From contig JAJRSD010000039.1 in the NCBI GenBank assembly GCA_024278975.1, positions 62,001 to 126,000 of the forward strand: a stretch of DNA of 64,000 bases. Reading direction: 5' to 3'. The DNA comes from Bacteroidota bacterium. Lineage in GTDB: Bacteria > Bacteroidota > Bacteroidia > Bacteroidales > Prolixibacteraceae. Within the stretch, counting starts at the first letter, position 1; the number at the start of each line of letters is the position of its first letter. Made by a program: the position numbers and the translations under genes. Positions 17,879-27,182 of the stretch are shown here, piece by piece. The notes under the pieces were generated by a model. It saw only the letters and a list, made by a program, of their open reading frames with translations. It was not told the DNA's origin and searched no databases.

Positions 17879-20545
17879 TCACTTTTTTCGAAAAGGATTT
17901 GGAATTTTAATCAAATCTTCAACAACTTTTCTATCATGCTCAAAGCGGGCGAGTGTATAAACATTCCCTTCGAAGTCGATAGCAATAGAGTTTACATACG
18001 TTGGTCTTGTTCCGTCAGGATAAAAAACGGCTCCGTTATCGGTATATTCCGACTTTAAAATATCGTAGGTAATTAAGTGAAGATCCTCCAGACCTTTTGC
18101 AGCACCCATCGCTATTTCATCAACTCCTTTTACTCTTTTGCCATCAATATAAATTGGTCCGCCGGTTAAGTAATATAAAGTATGTTTATCGTGCCCGAGT
18201 TCAAATCCCAGATAGCCATAACTAAACTGGTCGAACATGCCACTTGCTTTCGAAGGTGCTGAAGTAATTCTGTCAACAATTTCTATTTTTGGAATGCGCG
18301 GATTGAACTTAAACAGATACCCCGAATTTCCGTGAACTCCGTACGCAACTTCTTCCTGTTCATTCCAGACAATTCTGCGCCAGTTATATCCCATGCTTCC
18401 TGCTCCGGTAAAATCGTATTCACCAAAATAATCGAGCCTGAGATTTACACCATCTACTTTTTTTATTGAGGCAGAACCCGGAGAATAAGTGTAAATATCT
18501 CCCTCGGCAGTTGAGTAATAAACCGCTCCGTTTGCAGGGTCAACAAACATCGACCGGCATAAAACACGATAGTCGTCGCCCGGCTTACCTGCCTCGCCAT
18601 TTAATGAAATTAAGCCGAGATTTTTCAGTTTGTCATTTTTAATATCGTAATGAATAAAATATCCTTTTGGCCAGGTAATACCATAAATTTGCCCACGGTC
18701 TTTATCTAATGTCATGGTAATTATTCCCTCTCCATCGGGTGCAATTGCTAAATCTTCAAACTTGCCATCAGCAAGATTATACGATAAAATATGCCCACCC
18801 GGATAGAGATTATAACCGGTGGGGGCGTTAACCGGCAAACACTCACTGCCGTCAATCATTTCGTAAAATCCTACATGAGTTGCAAAATATAGTTTACCGT
18901 CTTTTTCCTGAAAATTTACATGACTTTTTCCCTGCGCAATTGCTTTTGCATCTTTTTCGTTACAAACATCTGTTAAGTCGGCAATCCATTCGGTTGAATC
19001 TGTTTTGGGATTATAGCGATACATTTGTCCGCCTTTATTGTATCGTTGCGACGAAAGCACGTAATATATATTTCCATCGCTTGCCGACGAAATTGCGTTG
19101 TATGTGTCGTGCGCTTCATCGAACCCTGAGAAATAGCGTTTCGCCGTAAGATGTTGATTTGGGTTGGGTTGCTCCAGCTTTTTTATACCTGCCTCATCTG
19201 CTAAATTTACTATCCCATCTAAAATAACCGATTCTATATTTGCCATCCAGGGAGCCGGCAATCCATAAACAACATGCGACATTGAACCCTCGTAACCGCC
19301 CTCTTTTAGTATTGTTGTTGAAGGAATGTAACCTTTTACATCGTTTGTATAACTAAAAACAAAAATATCATGTCCGAAAAATTGTTTTAGTTTAATCGAA
19401 TATTCTGTTACTACCTCGCCACCCAAACTAAAAATTTGCTGATTTCCGATTTGCCAAATCTGTACCGGTAGCGGGTAAAATGTTGGCAGTGGTTCGCCAT
19501 TTTCCATTTTACTCAAAAACCGGTTAGCCCAACGTTTTTGGTATTCTATATCTGATTCAGCCAATTTTAACAACTCTTTTTTTGTTGAAGGTTTACCAAA
19601 AGGCAACTCTATTTCGGTGTACGAAGTCGTCAGCTTTGGTGCGAGTTTACGCATATCTTCACTTAAAACTCTATCGACTGCGGCGGCCAAATCTTTACCA
19701 TATTGTTTAGCAAGAGCAACAGAACGGCGCGGCATTGGATTTTGGTCGGCACCGGTACCCTGCATAAACATTGCTGTTGCTCCCCGATGGTTTTTCTCAA
19801 TCTCTATTTGTGCAAACCCGGGATAATCGCCCGACCATTTGTTTATATCTAAAACAGTTGCATGGCAAGCATATCCAAAAACAATTGCAACTGTTTTCCC
19901 TTTCCTGTTTTCAACTTTCAGAACCGGAACAGAATAATCGTTTGGTCCTTTCAGTTCTGTTTGTTCAATTAAAGTCGATTCATTGTTATTGCGTCGGTTT
20001 ACCTGAAAACGGGAAACACCATTTTCGGCATAAATATTTACTGGTTTTGAAGAGCGAAAAGCTTTATCAACTAATGCAATAATCTCGTCTTCGAGCCAGA
20101 TTGTGTATGCTTCAATTTTAGCAATCTCGACCGGGTTTAACGGGTAAATATCGTAAAGTGCATTTTTAAGAACCGGTCCGCTGTGTGTATGCGAACTGTT
20201 AATCATTATTTGAGCTGCCGACAGATTAAATTTTTCTTTTAATCTACGACGAATATTTCTGGTAAACTCCTTTGTTGTGCCCAATAAATCTGTTGTTATC
20301 AGCACTGCTTGATTTCCAACCGAATCTTCAATTACCAGAGCTTTTGCCCAGATGTCGTGTATTTTACCTTCCGATGGAGTTGTGCGACTGGCATATCCTG
20401 CCATCCACATCGACTGTTTTGGCGTTATTATTTTTTTGGCAACTCCGGCTTTCCATCCCTCTCCGCTACCATAAATATTTGTTGAATTTCCGAGAAAAAG
20501 AATCAGGAATATAAAAAGAATTGAATAGCTGGTTGTTTGTTTCAT
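17879..20545 (-). CDS. neutral ceramidase-like hydrolase with C-terminal beta-propeller
   Basis: 888 residues. A signal peptide (MKQTTSYSILFIFLILFLGN) precedes a domain like the N-terminal catalytic domain of neutral/alkaline ceramidase: GWKAGVAKKIITP, the metal-site motif SSHTHSGPVL near 121, and FGYACHATVLD near 223. From about residue 480 to the end the sequence is a series of repeated strands (DGNIYYVLSSQRYNKGG, GKLYFATHVGFYEM, GQIYGITWPKGYFI, GAVYYSTAEGDIYTY, VAYGVHGNSGYLFKF), a probable propeller absent from classical ceramidases. It is likely exported. The substrate may be a sphingolipid-like or sulfonolipid amide, or something else; many such bacterial proteins are uncharacterised. 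Confidence 0.8.
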   Translation of the reverse strand: MKQTTSYSILFIFLILFLGNSTNIYGSGEGWKAGVAKKIITPKQSMWMAGYASRTTPSEGKIHDIWAKALVIEDSVGNQAVLITTDLLGTTKEFTRNIRRRLKEKFNLSAAQIMINSSHTHSGPVLKNALYDIYPLNPVEIAKIEAYTIWLEDEIIALVDKAFRSSKPVNIYAENGVSRFQVNRRNNNESTLIEQTELKGPNDYSVPVLKVENRKGKTVAIVFGYACHATVLDINKWSGDYPGFAQIEIEKNHRGATAMFMQGTGADQNPMPRRSVALAKQYGKDLAAAVDRVLSEDMRKLAPKLTTSYTEIELPFGKPSTKKELLKLAESDIEYQKRWANRFLSKMENGEPLPTFYPLPVQIWQIGNQQIFSLGGEVVTEYSIKLKQFFGHDIFVFSYTNDVKGYIPSTTILKEGGYEGSMSHVVYGLPAPWMANIESVILDGIVNLADEAGIKKLEQPNPNQHLTAKRYFSGFDEAHDTYNAISSASDGNIYYVLSSQRYNKGGQMYRYNPKTDSTEWIADLTDVCNEKDAKAIAQGKSHVNFQEKDGKLYFATHVGFYEMIDGSECLPVNAPTGYNLYPGGHILSYNLADGKFEDLAIAPDGEGIITMTLDKDRGQIYGITWPKGYFIHYDIKNDKLKNLGLISLNGEAGKPGDDYRVLCRSMFVDPANGAVYYSTAEGDIYTYSPGSASIKKVDGVNLRLDYFGEYDFTGAGSMGYNWRRIVWNEQEEVAYGVHGNSGYLFKFNPRIPKIEIVDRITSAPSKASGMFDQFSYGYLGFELGHDKHTLYYLTGGPIYIDGKRVKGVDEIAMGAAKGLEDLHLITYDILKSEYTDNGAVFYPDGTRPTYVNSIAIDFEGNVYTLARFEHDRKVVEDLIKIPNPFRKK

Positions 20546-20802
20546 AAGTTTATCGTCTAAAATTCGGTATTATAACTTGTTATATTTTTTTACTTTACGT
20601 TGATAGAAATTGTAATTTTGTTTAGTATTTCAGTATTTCTATCAATTCTTTACGATATGTTTTTTGTGCTTTTTCTTGTACTATTATATTTTGAATGTGC
20701 CCCTAAATATACAAAGAATAGCCCATGTTGTAAAACAGTAGCTTTTATTACCTGCTGAGCTCTCTTTATTTCTTCCTGATTTAAATCTCTCTGATATGAA
20801 CA
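20546..20802. other. intergenic region between the ceramidase-like and helicase-fusion genes
   Basis: No gene is recognised. After the helicase stop codon the same minus-strand frame stays open for about 45 codons (QRDLNQEEIKRAQQVIK and on). A TAATG overlap would also start a 40-residue peptide in another frame. Neither resembles a known protein, and both may be chance in this AT-rich stretch. Confidence 0.3.
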
Positions 20803-23800
20803 TTACCTTTCAAAATACAACTCCGGTAACACAATTTTAATTTCTTTCTCATCATCAGTATTTTCATTGTTGCTTTCCCAAAATAATATAAACCTTATCT
20901 TAGATTCAATTAATTTATAACCTTGGTTATCTAATGATTCTTTTATCAATTGAAAGTTTTTTGAAAATTTCACTATTTGTTCGTTATCCAAATTAATCAA
21001 ACCTTCTTCATTAACTTTTAAAGTGTCTCCACTTGACAATGAATTTAATCTTCTTTGGATAAAAGCAAAATATCCCAGATTAATGTCCCTGTGATTCAGA
21101 TGATATACTAAATGATTGGGTAAAGGGTGCTTCTCGTTATTTTCTACCCTAATAGTATCTTCTGCATTAATATTATTAAGGTAGTCGCCATTATAATGAA
21201 TAGTCAGATTTTGTTTTGCCCTAGTCATTGCTACATATAGCAGGCGTTTGGAATCATCTGAATTTGCGTTGAAATTATCAAGCATCAAGAATACATTATC
21301 AAACTCTTTTCCTTTTGCTTTATGAATTGTGGAAACAATAATAGTTTCTCCTTTTTGAGCAACGAAATCTTCCAGTTTTGATTCTTTAATAAAAATCTCA
21401 AAGTCGGAGTTGTATTTTACTTTTGGGTTTGTTTCCTGAAAGTCTATAAGAAGTTGTTTGCAAATATTATAATTTGAACTTTTCTTATATCTCTTTGCAA
21501 ATTTCCTTTTTGCATTGTTCCATGCATCAAGACTTATTGTAGGTGTTGAATTATTTAAGTCTAAATATTCAATAAACGACCTTATCTCAATCAGATCATA
21601 AAGGCTAAAACCATCGTTGGATTGTATTAATTTTGCAGGCAACCCGCTTTTCAGAAGTAACCCTGTGATTTTTAAAGCTTCATCGTTGGTTTTTGTTAGC
21701 ACACCGGTAGTGCCGGACAAACCTGTTGAACATATTTCGTTTACAAAGGGAACCACAAAGTTATCGTTGCTGTAGTTTACGATTCGAATACTCCCGTTTC
21801 CCTTCTGAACAGATACAATTGGTGTTGTCTTTAGGCGATGACGTATTTGCTCAACATACTTATTTGTAAACTCAACCAGATTCTTTTTAGACCTGTAGTT
21901 TTCGACCAATTCATATTTTGTTGCGCTCTTTTCCGTAATAAACTGCTCAAAATATTTCGAATCAGCCCCTCTGAAAGTGTAGATGTTTTGGTCATCATCA
22001 CCAACAGCAACTACTCTCATCTCCTCATTTTTCTCCATTAGAGATTTTATCAAATAAAATTCATGTACATCCATATCTTGTGCTTCATCAATCACAAGTA
22101 CGCTTTTCACAATTCTGTTGGGTTCAACTTCTCCACTCCTTATCTTTTCAATAGTAAGCTGAAGAATCTTGTCAGATTTTTCAATGCTCCCAACTCTCCC
22201 AAGTAAGTCAAAACAGTAGGAGTGAAATGTTTTTATTTCAATAAAATTAGCAGCATTACCTATTAGTTTAATTAATCTTTTTTTGAATTCGGTAGTGGCT
22301 GCTCTGGAAAATGTCAGCATTAACAGTTGTTCGTGTTTAACATCTTCCATTAATAAAAGAGAGGCTAATTTATGAACTAAAACCCTCGTTTTTCCGCTGC
22401 CGGGGCCGGCCGCAACAAGGATGTACTGATTTAGATTGTCTTTTATTATTTTAAGCTGCCGGGGTGATAATTCACCAAAAAGTTGCTTAAATTTCTTTGG
22501 TGTAATATTCCTTTGAAGCTCATCTTTGCGACTTCCCGGAAAATATTTATTTAGAAATGAGCTGTAATTCAATTGGAAATAGTCCTCAACAAAACTTAAT
22601 GCTTCCCGGTAATCAACAAGCATCTTTTTAGCGTATTCTCCAACTATATGAATCTGCTGCATTTTATTATTATAAAACTGCTCAAGTTGGCTGTAGTCAT
22701 CCTTTTTATACTGTATCTGATTATTTTGTTCAAGCCTGTCAATTGTTAGTTTATTGTAAACAACCAAAAAACCACCCTCAATTTTGATTGCTTCGATTCT
22801 TGACAGATAAAAAAGAGCATCTTCAATATCTTCAATAGATGCATCTATCTTAAACAGAGAGGATGCGTTTACATAATTGTCTCTTAATTCGTGAACGGAA
22901 AATTCGACTAAAATTTCATTCGACTCAACTGTATTTTTATCCTGAGTGTTTCTTGTTTTATCGAAAAGATATTTTAAAATAAATTCAGACAGCAAGTGCC
23001 TTTTCTCAAGTTTATCCTTTAAAATATCTTTTGGTTGATTACAAATTATTGAGACATGGTTTTTCGAATAATTATGATTGTGTTTTTTAATCCAATTTTT
23101 AATTGCCCAAAAAATCAGAATAGTTTTTATCTTGTTTGGATTAACACCGGTGCAATTGTTCTCCATAGCATCTTCGTTTAACTCTTTAAGGTTAAACACC
23201 CTTTCTTGTTCTTCTAATTCGGGTAAAAGAAAGTTCTCAATTTTCGCAAATGATTCTAAAATGGACAAGGAACGATTAACATTATCATCTTTCTTTATAA
23301 AAGCCGTTAAGTCTTTGGTGTCCGCTAATATTTTTTCCTCGCGAAGTAGTGTAATAATTTTTATCACTTCTTCCTTTACGATACCCAAATGGTCAGAAAT
23401 GTAATCAACTCTTGCCTCCGGCACTTCGTCATTTAAATGCTTTTTACTTTTAGTAGAAAATAGCTTTTTAATAATGCGAATTGCCCTGATTTTCTGTTGC
23501 TCATCAAATCTTGAAGACTTATTTATCTTTTCTATTGCTTGTTGGGCATTTTTTGACAAAATACTATTTGCAAAAATCCGGGGTATATTTTGCCCCCGCT
23601 TTAAATATCCTGCATGTTCAAGTGCAGCGATAGCCGTTGTTACGCGGGTTTCTATTTCAATGACGTTATCATCCCACCCGGCTTTTCGGGCAATCTCTAA
23701 GGCCGAGTTAGAAACAGAGGAGCGAAACTTTGTAATCTGTTTTATTGCTCTCCATATTTGCTGAATCTCTTTTACCGATAGTTTGGTTTGATTGAGTAAA

Positions 23801-25638
23801 ATAAAATGTTTGTTCAGGTCTTCTTCGTTAAATAACACAAAACAGTCTGCCGAAATATTCTCGTCGCGCCCTGCCCGCCCTGCTTCTTGCACATAGTTTT
23901 CCAATGAGTCGGAAATATCATAATGGATTACCACCCCGACATCTTTCTTATCGACACCCATTCCAAAAGCTGAAGTAGCAACCATAATTTGAACATCGCC
24001 GGCAATAAAACCATTCTGATTCTCTGTCTTCTCTTTAGCCTCCATCTTTCCATGGTATGGTTTGGCATTAAATCCATCCTTACTTAATCGTTCAGCAAGG
24101 TCATAAGCCTTTCTTGTCCTTGAAACATAAATGATTGTAGGGCAAGATTTCGACTCAATTAACCTTCTTGCACTATTGTACTTGTCCTCTTCGTTTGTAC
24201 TATTATAAACCTTGTATTGCAAATTTGTCCTTGTACTGTTTGCTTTGAAAACTTCAAGCTTCAGAGATAATTTCTCTTCAAAGTATTGACAAATGTCAGC
24301 GATAACATTTTGTTTGGCCGTTGCTGTAAAACAGGAGACCGGGATTGGGTCTAAAAGATTTTTCTTTTCCTGAAGTTGTTTAATGAAATCACCAATGTAT
24401 AAATAATCGACCCGAAAGTCTTGTCCCCATGCCGAGAAACAGTGTGCTTCATCTACTACAAAGCGAACGATATTTCTTCCTAACAGTAATCGTTCAATAG
24501 TTTTGGAACGAAGAGATTCAGGAGAAATATATAAAATAGACGCAGAACCATCTTCAACCCTCTCAAAAGATTTACCTCGCTCTATTGGGTCGAGCAATCC
24601 ATTAATGGTCACCGCTTCCGTTATTCCGGCTTTTTCAAGGTTGTCAACCTGGTCTTTCATTAATGATTGTAACGGAGAAATGATGACTGTTAAGCCTTTG
24701 GTGTTTCTGCCTGCCATTAAAGCAGGGATTTGAAAAGTGAGTGATTTCCCTCCTCCGGTTGGAAAAACAGCCAAAAGCGACTTATTATTAATTGCCGCAT
24801 TAACTGCATTTTCCTGTAGTGGTTCTCCATTAAAAGTACGGTACAAGTCGAATCCGAAAAATTCTTTTAGTCCTTTTTTTGCATCTAATGCTTCATCACA
24901 ATATTTGCAACCTTCTATACATGGTCTGTTTCGAAGCAAGTACATTATACTTTCTACTTCAGGATAATTCATCAAAACCCAGGGTGGGGTTATAGAATAA
25001 CGGTCTGTACTATTAATTAATGCCAGGCAGTAAGCAAATTCAATTGGGTGGTTGTATATGAATGTTTCTATTGGAGCATTTGAGCAAAACCTGTTTTGAA
25101 AATGTTCATTTATTAATTTTGTTAGAAAGGCTTCTTCGGAATATGAAAAAGAGATGTATTTAAAGAAATAGAAGAACTCTTCATGTTCTTTTAATAGTAA
25201 ATAGTAAATCCGTTTTAAAGATTCATCAAGATTATTGAAAGCAGTTATTTCGTCATAAAACAGATCCTTTGCCTTTTGAGAATCGTTTACCGGATTGTTT
25301 AATTCATCTGTTTGTATTTTATCGTCCTTTAGTAATCGATGATAGGGTTTTGTGGGAAATAGTAGAGGAGATAAAAATAAAGTATCTATATACTGTAAAT
25401 TATTTTTCCCTTGAAATGAAAGATATTTTTGAATATACCTCAAGTCATGTCTGATTATATTATGTCCACAAATGAAATCTGTGTTATTCAGAAAGCCTAC
25501 AAAATCTTTTACAGAGTTCGAATGAAAAACAGTCCCATCACTTTTCACACCTCCAATGTCAAGAATCCTCTTGCTTCTTGGATCTATTTCGGTGTCAAAA
25601 AAGGTGATAGGTTTCATCTTTCGTTTCAATATTTTCAA
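20803..25638 (-). CDS. DEDD exonuclease-RecQ helicase-UvrD helicase fusion protein
   Basis: A 1611-residue multi-domain protein. Residues ~10-170 resemble a DnaQ-type 3'-5' exonuclease: FFDTEIDPRS (Exo I D and E), CGHNIIRHDLRYI (Exo II), YHRLLKDDK ... NNPVNDS (Exo III). A cysteine cluster CIEGCKYCDEA follows near 240. A complete RecQ SF2 helicase comes next: Walker A FPTGGGKSLTFQIPA near 296, VDEAHCFSAWGQDFR near 396, ATSAFGMGVDKKDV, and QEAGRAGRD near 586. The C-terminal part is a UvrD/Rep SF1 helicase: AAGPGSGKTRVLVHKL near 1078, VIDEAQDMD near 1185, GDDDQNIYTFRGAD, HKAKGKEFDNVFLML and LLYVAMTRAKQNL near 1471. Roles in recombination, repair or defence are inference. It heads leftward from an inverted-ended element at 25674-25802. 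Confidence 0.9.
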   Translation of the reverse strand: MKILKRKMKPITFFDTEIDPRSKRILDIGGVKSDGTVFHSNSVKDFVGFLNNTDFICGHNIIRHDLRYIQKYLSFQGKNNLQYIDTLFLSPLLFPTKPYHRLLKDDKIQTDELNNPVNDSQKAKDLFYDEITAFNNLDESLKRIYYLLLKEHEEFFYFFKYISFSYSEEAFLTKLINEHFQNRFCSNAPIETFIYNHPIEFAYCLALINSTDRYSITPPWVLMNYPEVESIMYLLRNRPCIEGCKYCDEALDAKKGLKEFFGFDLYRTFNGEPLQENAVNAAINNKSLLAVFPTGGGKSLTFQIPALMAGRNTKGLTVIISPLQSLMKDQVDNLEKAGITEAVTINGLLDPIERGKSFERVEDGSASILYISPESLRSKTIERLLLGRNIVRFVVDEAHCFSAWGQDFRVDYLYIGDFIKQLQEKKNLLDPIPVSCFTATAKQNVIADICQYFEEKLSLKLEVFKANSTRTNLQYKVYNSTNEEDKYNSARRLIESKSCPTIIYVSRTRKAYDLAERLSKDGFNAKPYHGKMEAKEKTENQNGFIAGDVQIMVATSAFGMGVDKKDVGVVIHYDISDSLENYVQEAGRAGRDENISADCFVLFNEEDLNKHFILLNQTKLSVKEIQQIWRAIKQITKFRSSVSNSALEIARKAGWDDNVIEIETRVTTAIAALEHAGYLKRGQNIPRIFANSILSKNAQQAIEKINKSSRFDEQQKIRAIRIIKKLFSTKSKKHLNDEVPEARVDYISDHLGIVKEEVIKIITLLREEKILADTKDLTAFIKKDDNVNRSLSILESFAKIENFLLPELEEQERVFNLKELNEDAMENNCTGVNPNKIKTILIFWAIKNWIKKHNHNYSKNHVSIICNQPKDILKDKLEKRHLLSEFILKYLFDKTRNTQDKNTVESNEILVEFSVHELRDNYVNASSLFKIDASIEDIEDALFYLSRIEAIKIEGGFLVVYNKLTIDRLEQNNQIQYKKDDYSQLEQFYNNKMQQIHIVGEYAKKMLVDYREALSFVEDYFQLNYSSFLNKYFPGSRKDELQRNITPKKFKQLFGELSPRQLKIIKDNLNQYILVAAGPGSGKTRVLVHKLASLLLMEDVKHEQLLMLTFSRAATTEFKKRLIKLIGNAANFIEIKTFHSYCFDLLGRVGSIEKSDKILQLTIEKIRSGEVEPNRIVKSVLVIDEAQDMDVHEFYLIKSLMEKNEEMRVVAVGDDDQNIYTFRGADSKYFEQFITEKSATKYELVENYRSKKNLVEFTNKYVEQIRHRLKTTPIVSVQKGNGSIRIVNYSNDNFVVPFVNEICSTGLSGTTGVLTKTNDEALKITGLLLKSGLPAKLIQSNDGFSLYDLIEIRSFIEYLDLNNSTPTISLDAWNNAKRKFAKRYKKSSNYNICKQLLIDFQETNPKVKYNSDFEIFIKESKLEDFVAQKGETIIVSTIHKAKGKEFDNVFLMLDNFNANSDDSKRLLYVAMTRAKQNLTIHYNGDYLNNINAEDTIRVENNEKHPLPNHLVYHLNHRDINLGYFAFIQRRLNSLSSGDTLKVNEEGLINLDNEQIVKFSKNFQLIKESLDNQGYKLIESKIRFILFWESNNENTDDEKEIKIVLPELYFER

Positions 25639-25673
25639 TTTATGTTATATTGTTTCTCGCTCTTCGCCTTGCA

Positions 25674-25802
25674 GATAACGGCTCGGCTATGCGTAGTGTG
25701 GGATTTTGAAACGCCATACTTTTAGATTACCACTTAATTTCATTGCTTGCATAATCTTTCTATTTATCACTATCTCCCGCATTACGTATAGCTTTTGTTA
25801 GC
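25674..25802. repeat. inverted-ended element 1 (copies A and B)
   Basis: The left end (25674-25703, plus) reads GATAACGGCTCGG then CTATGCGTAGTGTGGGA. The right end (25775-25802, read on minus) is GCTAACAAAAG then CTATACGTAATGCGGGA. The two ends are therefore terminal inverted repeats of about 30 bases around 70 bases of AT-rich DNA. The right end overlaps the last codons and stop of the truncated DUF1016 gene; the left end is about 35 bases from the helicase-fusion start. Confidence 0.7.
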
Positions 25803-26309
25803 TAAATCAGATTTTGGTTTTGGCAGTGAGTTTGAAAAGTTTGTTATTACTTTTCCTTGTCTTGCATACAAATTATTTTCTATTTGCATATCAAGTATAT
25901 CACGTGACCAATTATTTTCAATCGTTTCTTTCAAGTAAAATATCGCCTTTTCTATATTATCCAATTTGCTGAATATCTTAATATTATGACCCCACGGAAT
26001 TTGTGCAACAAGTTGTTGCACTTTTTCAAAATCGGTTTTATAAAACAGATAGAAACTCTTCATATAGAAAAGATTTCTTCGTGAAAATCCTTTCATTGCC
26101 GGAAATTCGGTTTTCAAATCTTTCGAAAGAGTTTCGACAACAGCATTTCCCCAATCTTGTTTATCAAACAATTCCTTTCCAATTTCCCAATAGAGTTTTA
26201 TCAACTCTGAATTTACAGAAATTGCCGCTTTTATTTGAGCCTTCCCTATTTTGTCTTTCAGCTCATTAAGCCATTCAATATAGTCTTTATGCTGTTTCTC
26301 TAATTTCAT
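25782..26309 (-). pseudogene. DUF1016/YhcG-type protein, truncated before the nuclease domain
   Basis: About 175 residues from MKLEKQHKDYIEWLNELKDK. The N-terminal DUF1016 domain is clear: ELIKLYWEIGKELFDKQ, FPAMKGFSRRNLFYMKSFYLF, VAQIPWGHNIKIFSKL and ITNFSNSLPKPKSDLANK. Full YhcG-like proteins run 340-370 residues and continue into a PD-(D/E)xK nuclease domain, which is absent. The reading frame passes into the repeat end at 25775-25802, and the stop TAA (25782-25784) is part of the repeat. An upstream ATG at 26369 is in frame, but a -7 element TATCTTTG (26325-26332) lies inside that extension, favouring 26309. Such proteins often accompany restriction systems; this copy is probably non-functional as a nuclease. 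Confidence 0.75.
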
Positions 26310-26324
26310 ATTTTCCCTTTTCAA

Positions 26325-26332
26325 CAAAGATA
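26325..26332 (-). promoter_or_regulatory. putative -7 element of the truncated DUF1016 gene
   Basis: On the minus strand TATCTTTG matches TAnnTTTG, 15 bases before the ATG at 26309. It shows the gene carries its own promoter within the repeat-bounded unit. Confidence 0.45.
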
Positions 26333-26374
26333 ATCTAACTTTTTTTATTGCTGAAATCTTTATTTTCAATAACC

Positions 26375-26562
26375 GCTAACGGTTAGTGTATGTGGAGTGC
26401 GGAATTAAAACTGATGAACTTTCAAAACCGTACGGAGCCAATTCGTTTATTCAATATTTCAAATTTTAGCCAAGACGTCAAAGACGAATTGGCGGTGTTG
26501 CAACAACGAGCTACAGCCCAAAAAACCGCTGAAACCCGCATTACATATGACACTTTGTTAGC
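26375..26562. repeat. inverted-ended element 2 (copies C and D)
   Basis: The left end (26375-26403, plus) reads GCTAACGGTTAG then TGTATGTGGAGTGCGGA. The right end (26535-26562, minus) reads GCTAACAAAGTG then TCATATGTAATGCGGG. Inside, a perfect 10-base inverted repeat GCCAATTCGT/ACGAATTGGC (near 26430 and 26490) would add a second stem. The ends match those of the element at 25674-25802. It separates the divergent starts of the DUF1016 fragment and the sigma-factor gene. A 70-codon open frame across it (26390-26602) is read as chance. Confidence 0.7.
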
Positions 26563-26615
26563 GCATCATTATTTTTTATCTCTCAAATATACAGCCAGTT
26601 AATCAATTCCTGAAT

Positions 26616-26623
26616 TATTTTTG
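26616..26623 (+). promoter_or_regulatory. putative -7 element of the sigma-factor gene
   Basis: TATTTTTG matches TAnnTTTG 55 bases before the ATG at 26679. No TTG at the expected -33 distance is obvious. Confidence 0.4.
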
Positions 26624-26678
26624 TGTTTTTTTGTAATAAATTCTTCTCGAAAGATACTTTATTAGAAACGAGCCAAAT

Positions 26679-27182
26679 ATGGAATCATTGAAAAAAGAGT
26701 TTCTCGAAATATTATCCAATTATCAAGGAATAATTTACAAAGTCAGTTTAGTTTATTTTAAAAGCAAAACTGACAGAGAAGATAATTTTCAAGAAATAGT
26801 TTATCAACTGTGGAAGTCCTACCCAAAACTGAAGAATAAAAATAGTATTGGGTCTTGGACATATGCGGTCTCAATAAATACTTCTATTTCAAGGATTAAA
26901 AAAGAAAAGAAAATTGAATATCAAGAAAATGTGCCAGAATTGCCTGATAAATCAAATATCATTGACGAAATAACAAAGAATGAATCATTGCAATTGTTGG
27001 TAAATGCTATTTATAATCTTGATGAAATAGACAAATCAATCATGCTACTGTATTTAGAAGAAAAGAGTTATGATGAAATTGCTGAAATCATTGGCGTTTC
27101 AAAATCAAATGTCGGCGTGCGAATCAACAGAGCTAAAAAAATATTGAAACAGAACCTTAAAAATTTGAATCATGGAAAATAA
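26679..27182 (+). CDS. ECF-type RNA polymerase sigma factor
   Basis: 167 residues, typical ECF length. Region 2 is seen as YFKSKTDREDNFQEIVYQLWKSYPKL then GSWTYAVSINTSISRIKKEKK. Region 4 is seen as LDEIDKSIMLLYLEEKSYDEI then AEIIGVSKSNVGVRINRAKK, the helix-turn-helix that reads the -35 element. Codon use is AT-rich. The gene overlaps the next by 11 bases, the usual arrangement for a sigma factor and its membrane regulator. It lies between inverted-ended element 2 and a half-element at 27797. Confidence 0.92.
   Translation: MESLKKEFLEILSNYQGIIYKVSLVYFKSKTDREDNFQEIVYQLWKSYPKLKNKNSIGSWTYAVSINTSISRIKKEKKIEYQENVPELPDKSNIIDEITKNESLQLLVNAIYNLDEIDKSIMLLYLEEKSYDEIAEIIGVSKSNVGVRINRAKKILKQNLKNLNHGK

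Noticed and set aside
26390-26602. A 70-codon plus-strand open frame across the repeat element
   Set aside because: It spans both repeat ends and the internal stem, has no family resemblance, and its start lies in the repeat; taken as a chance frame.
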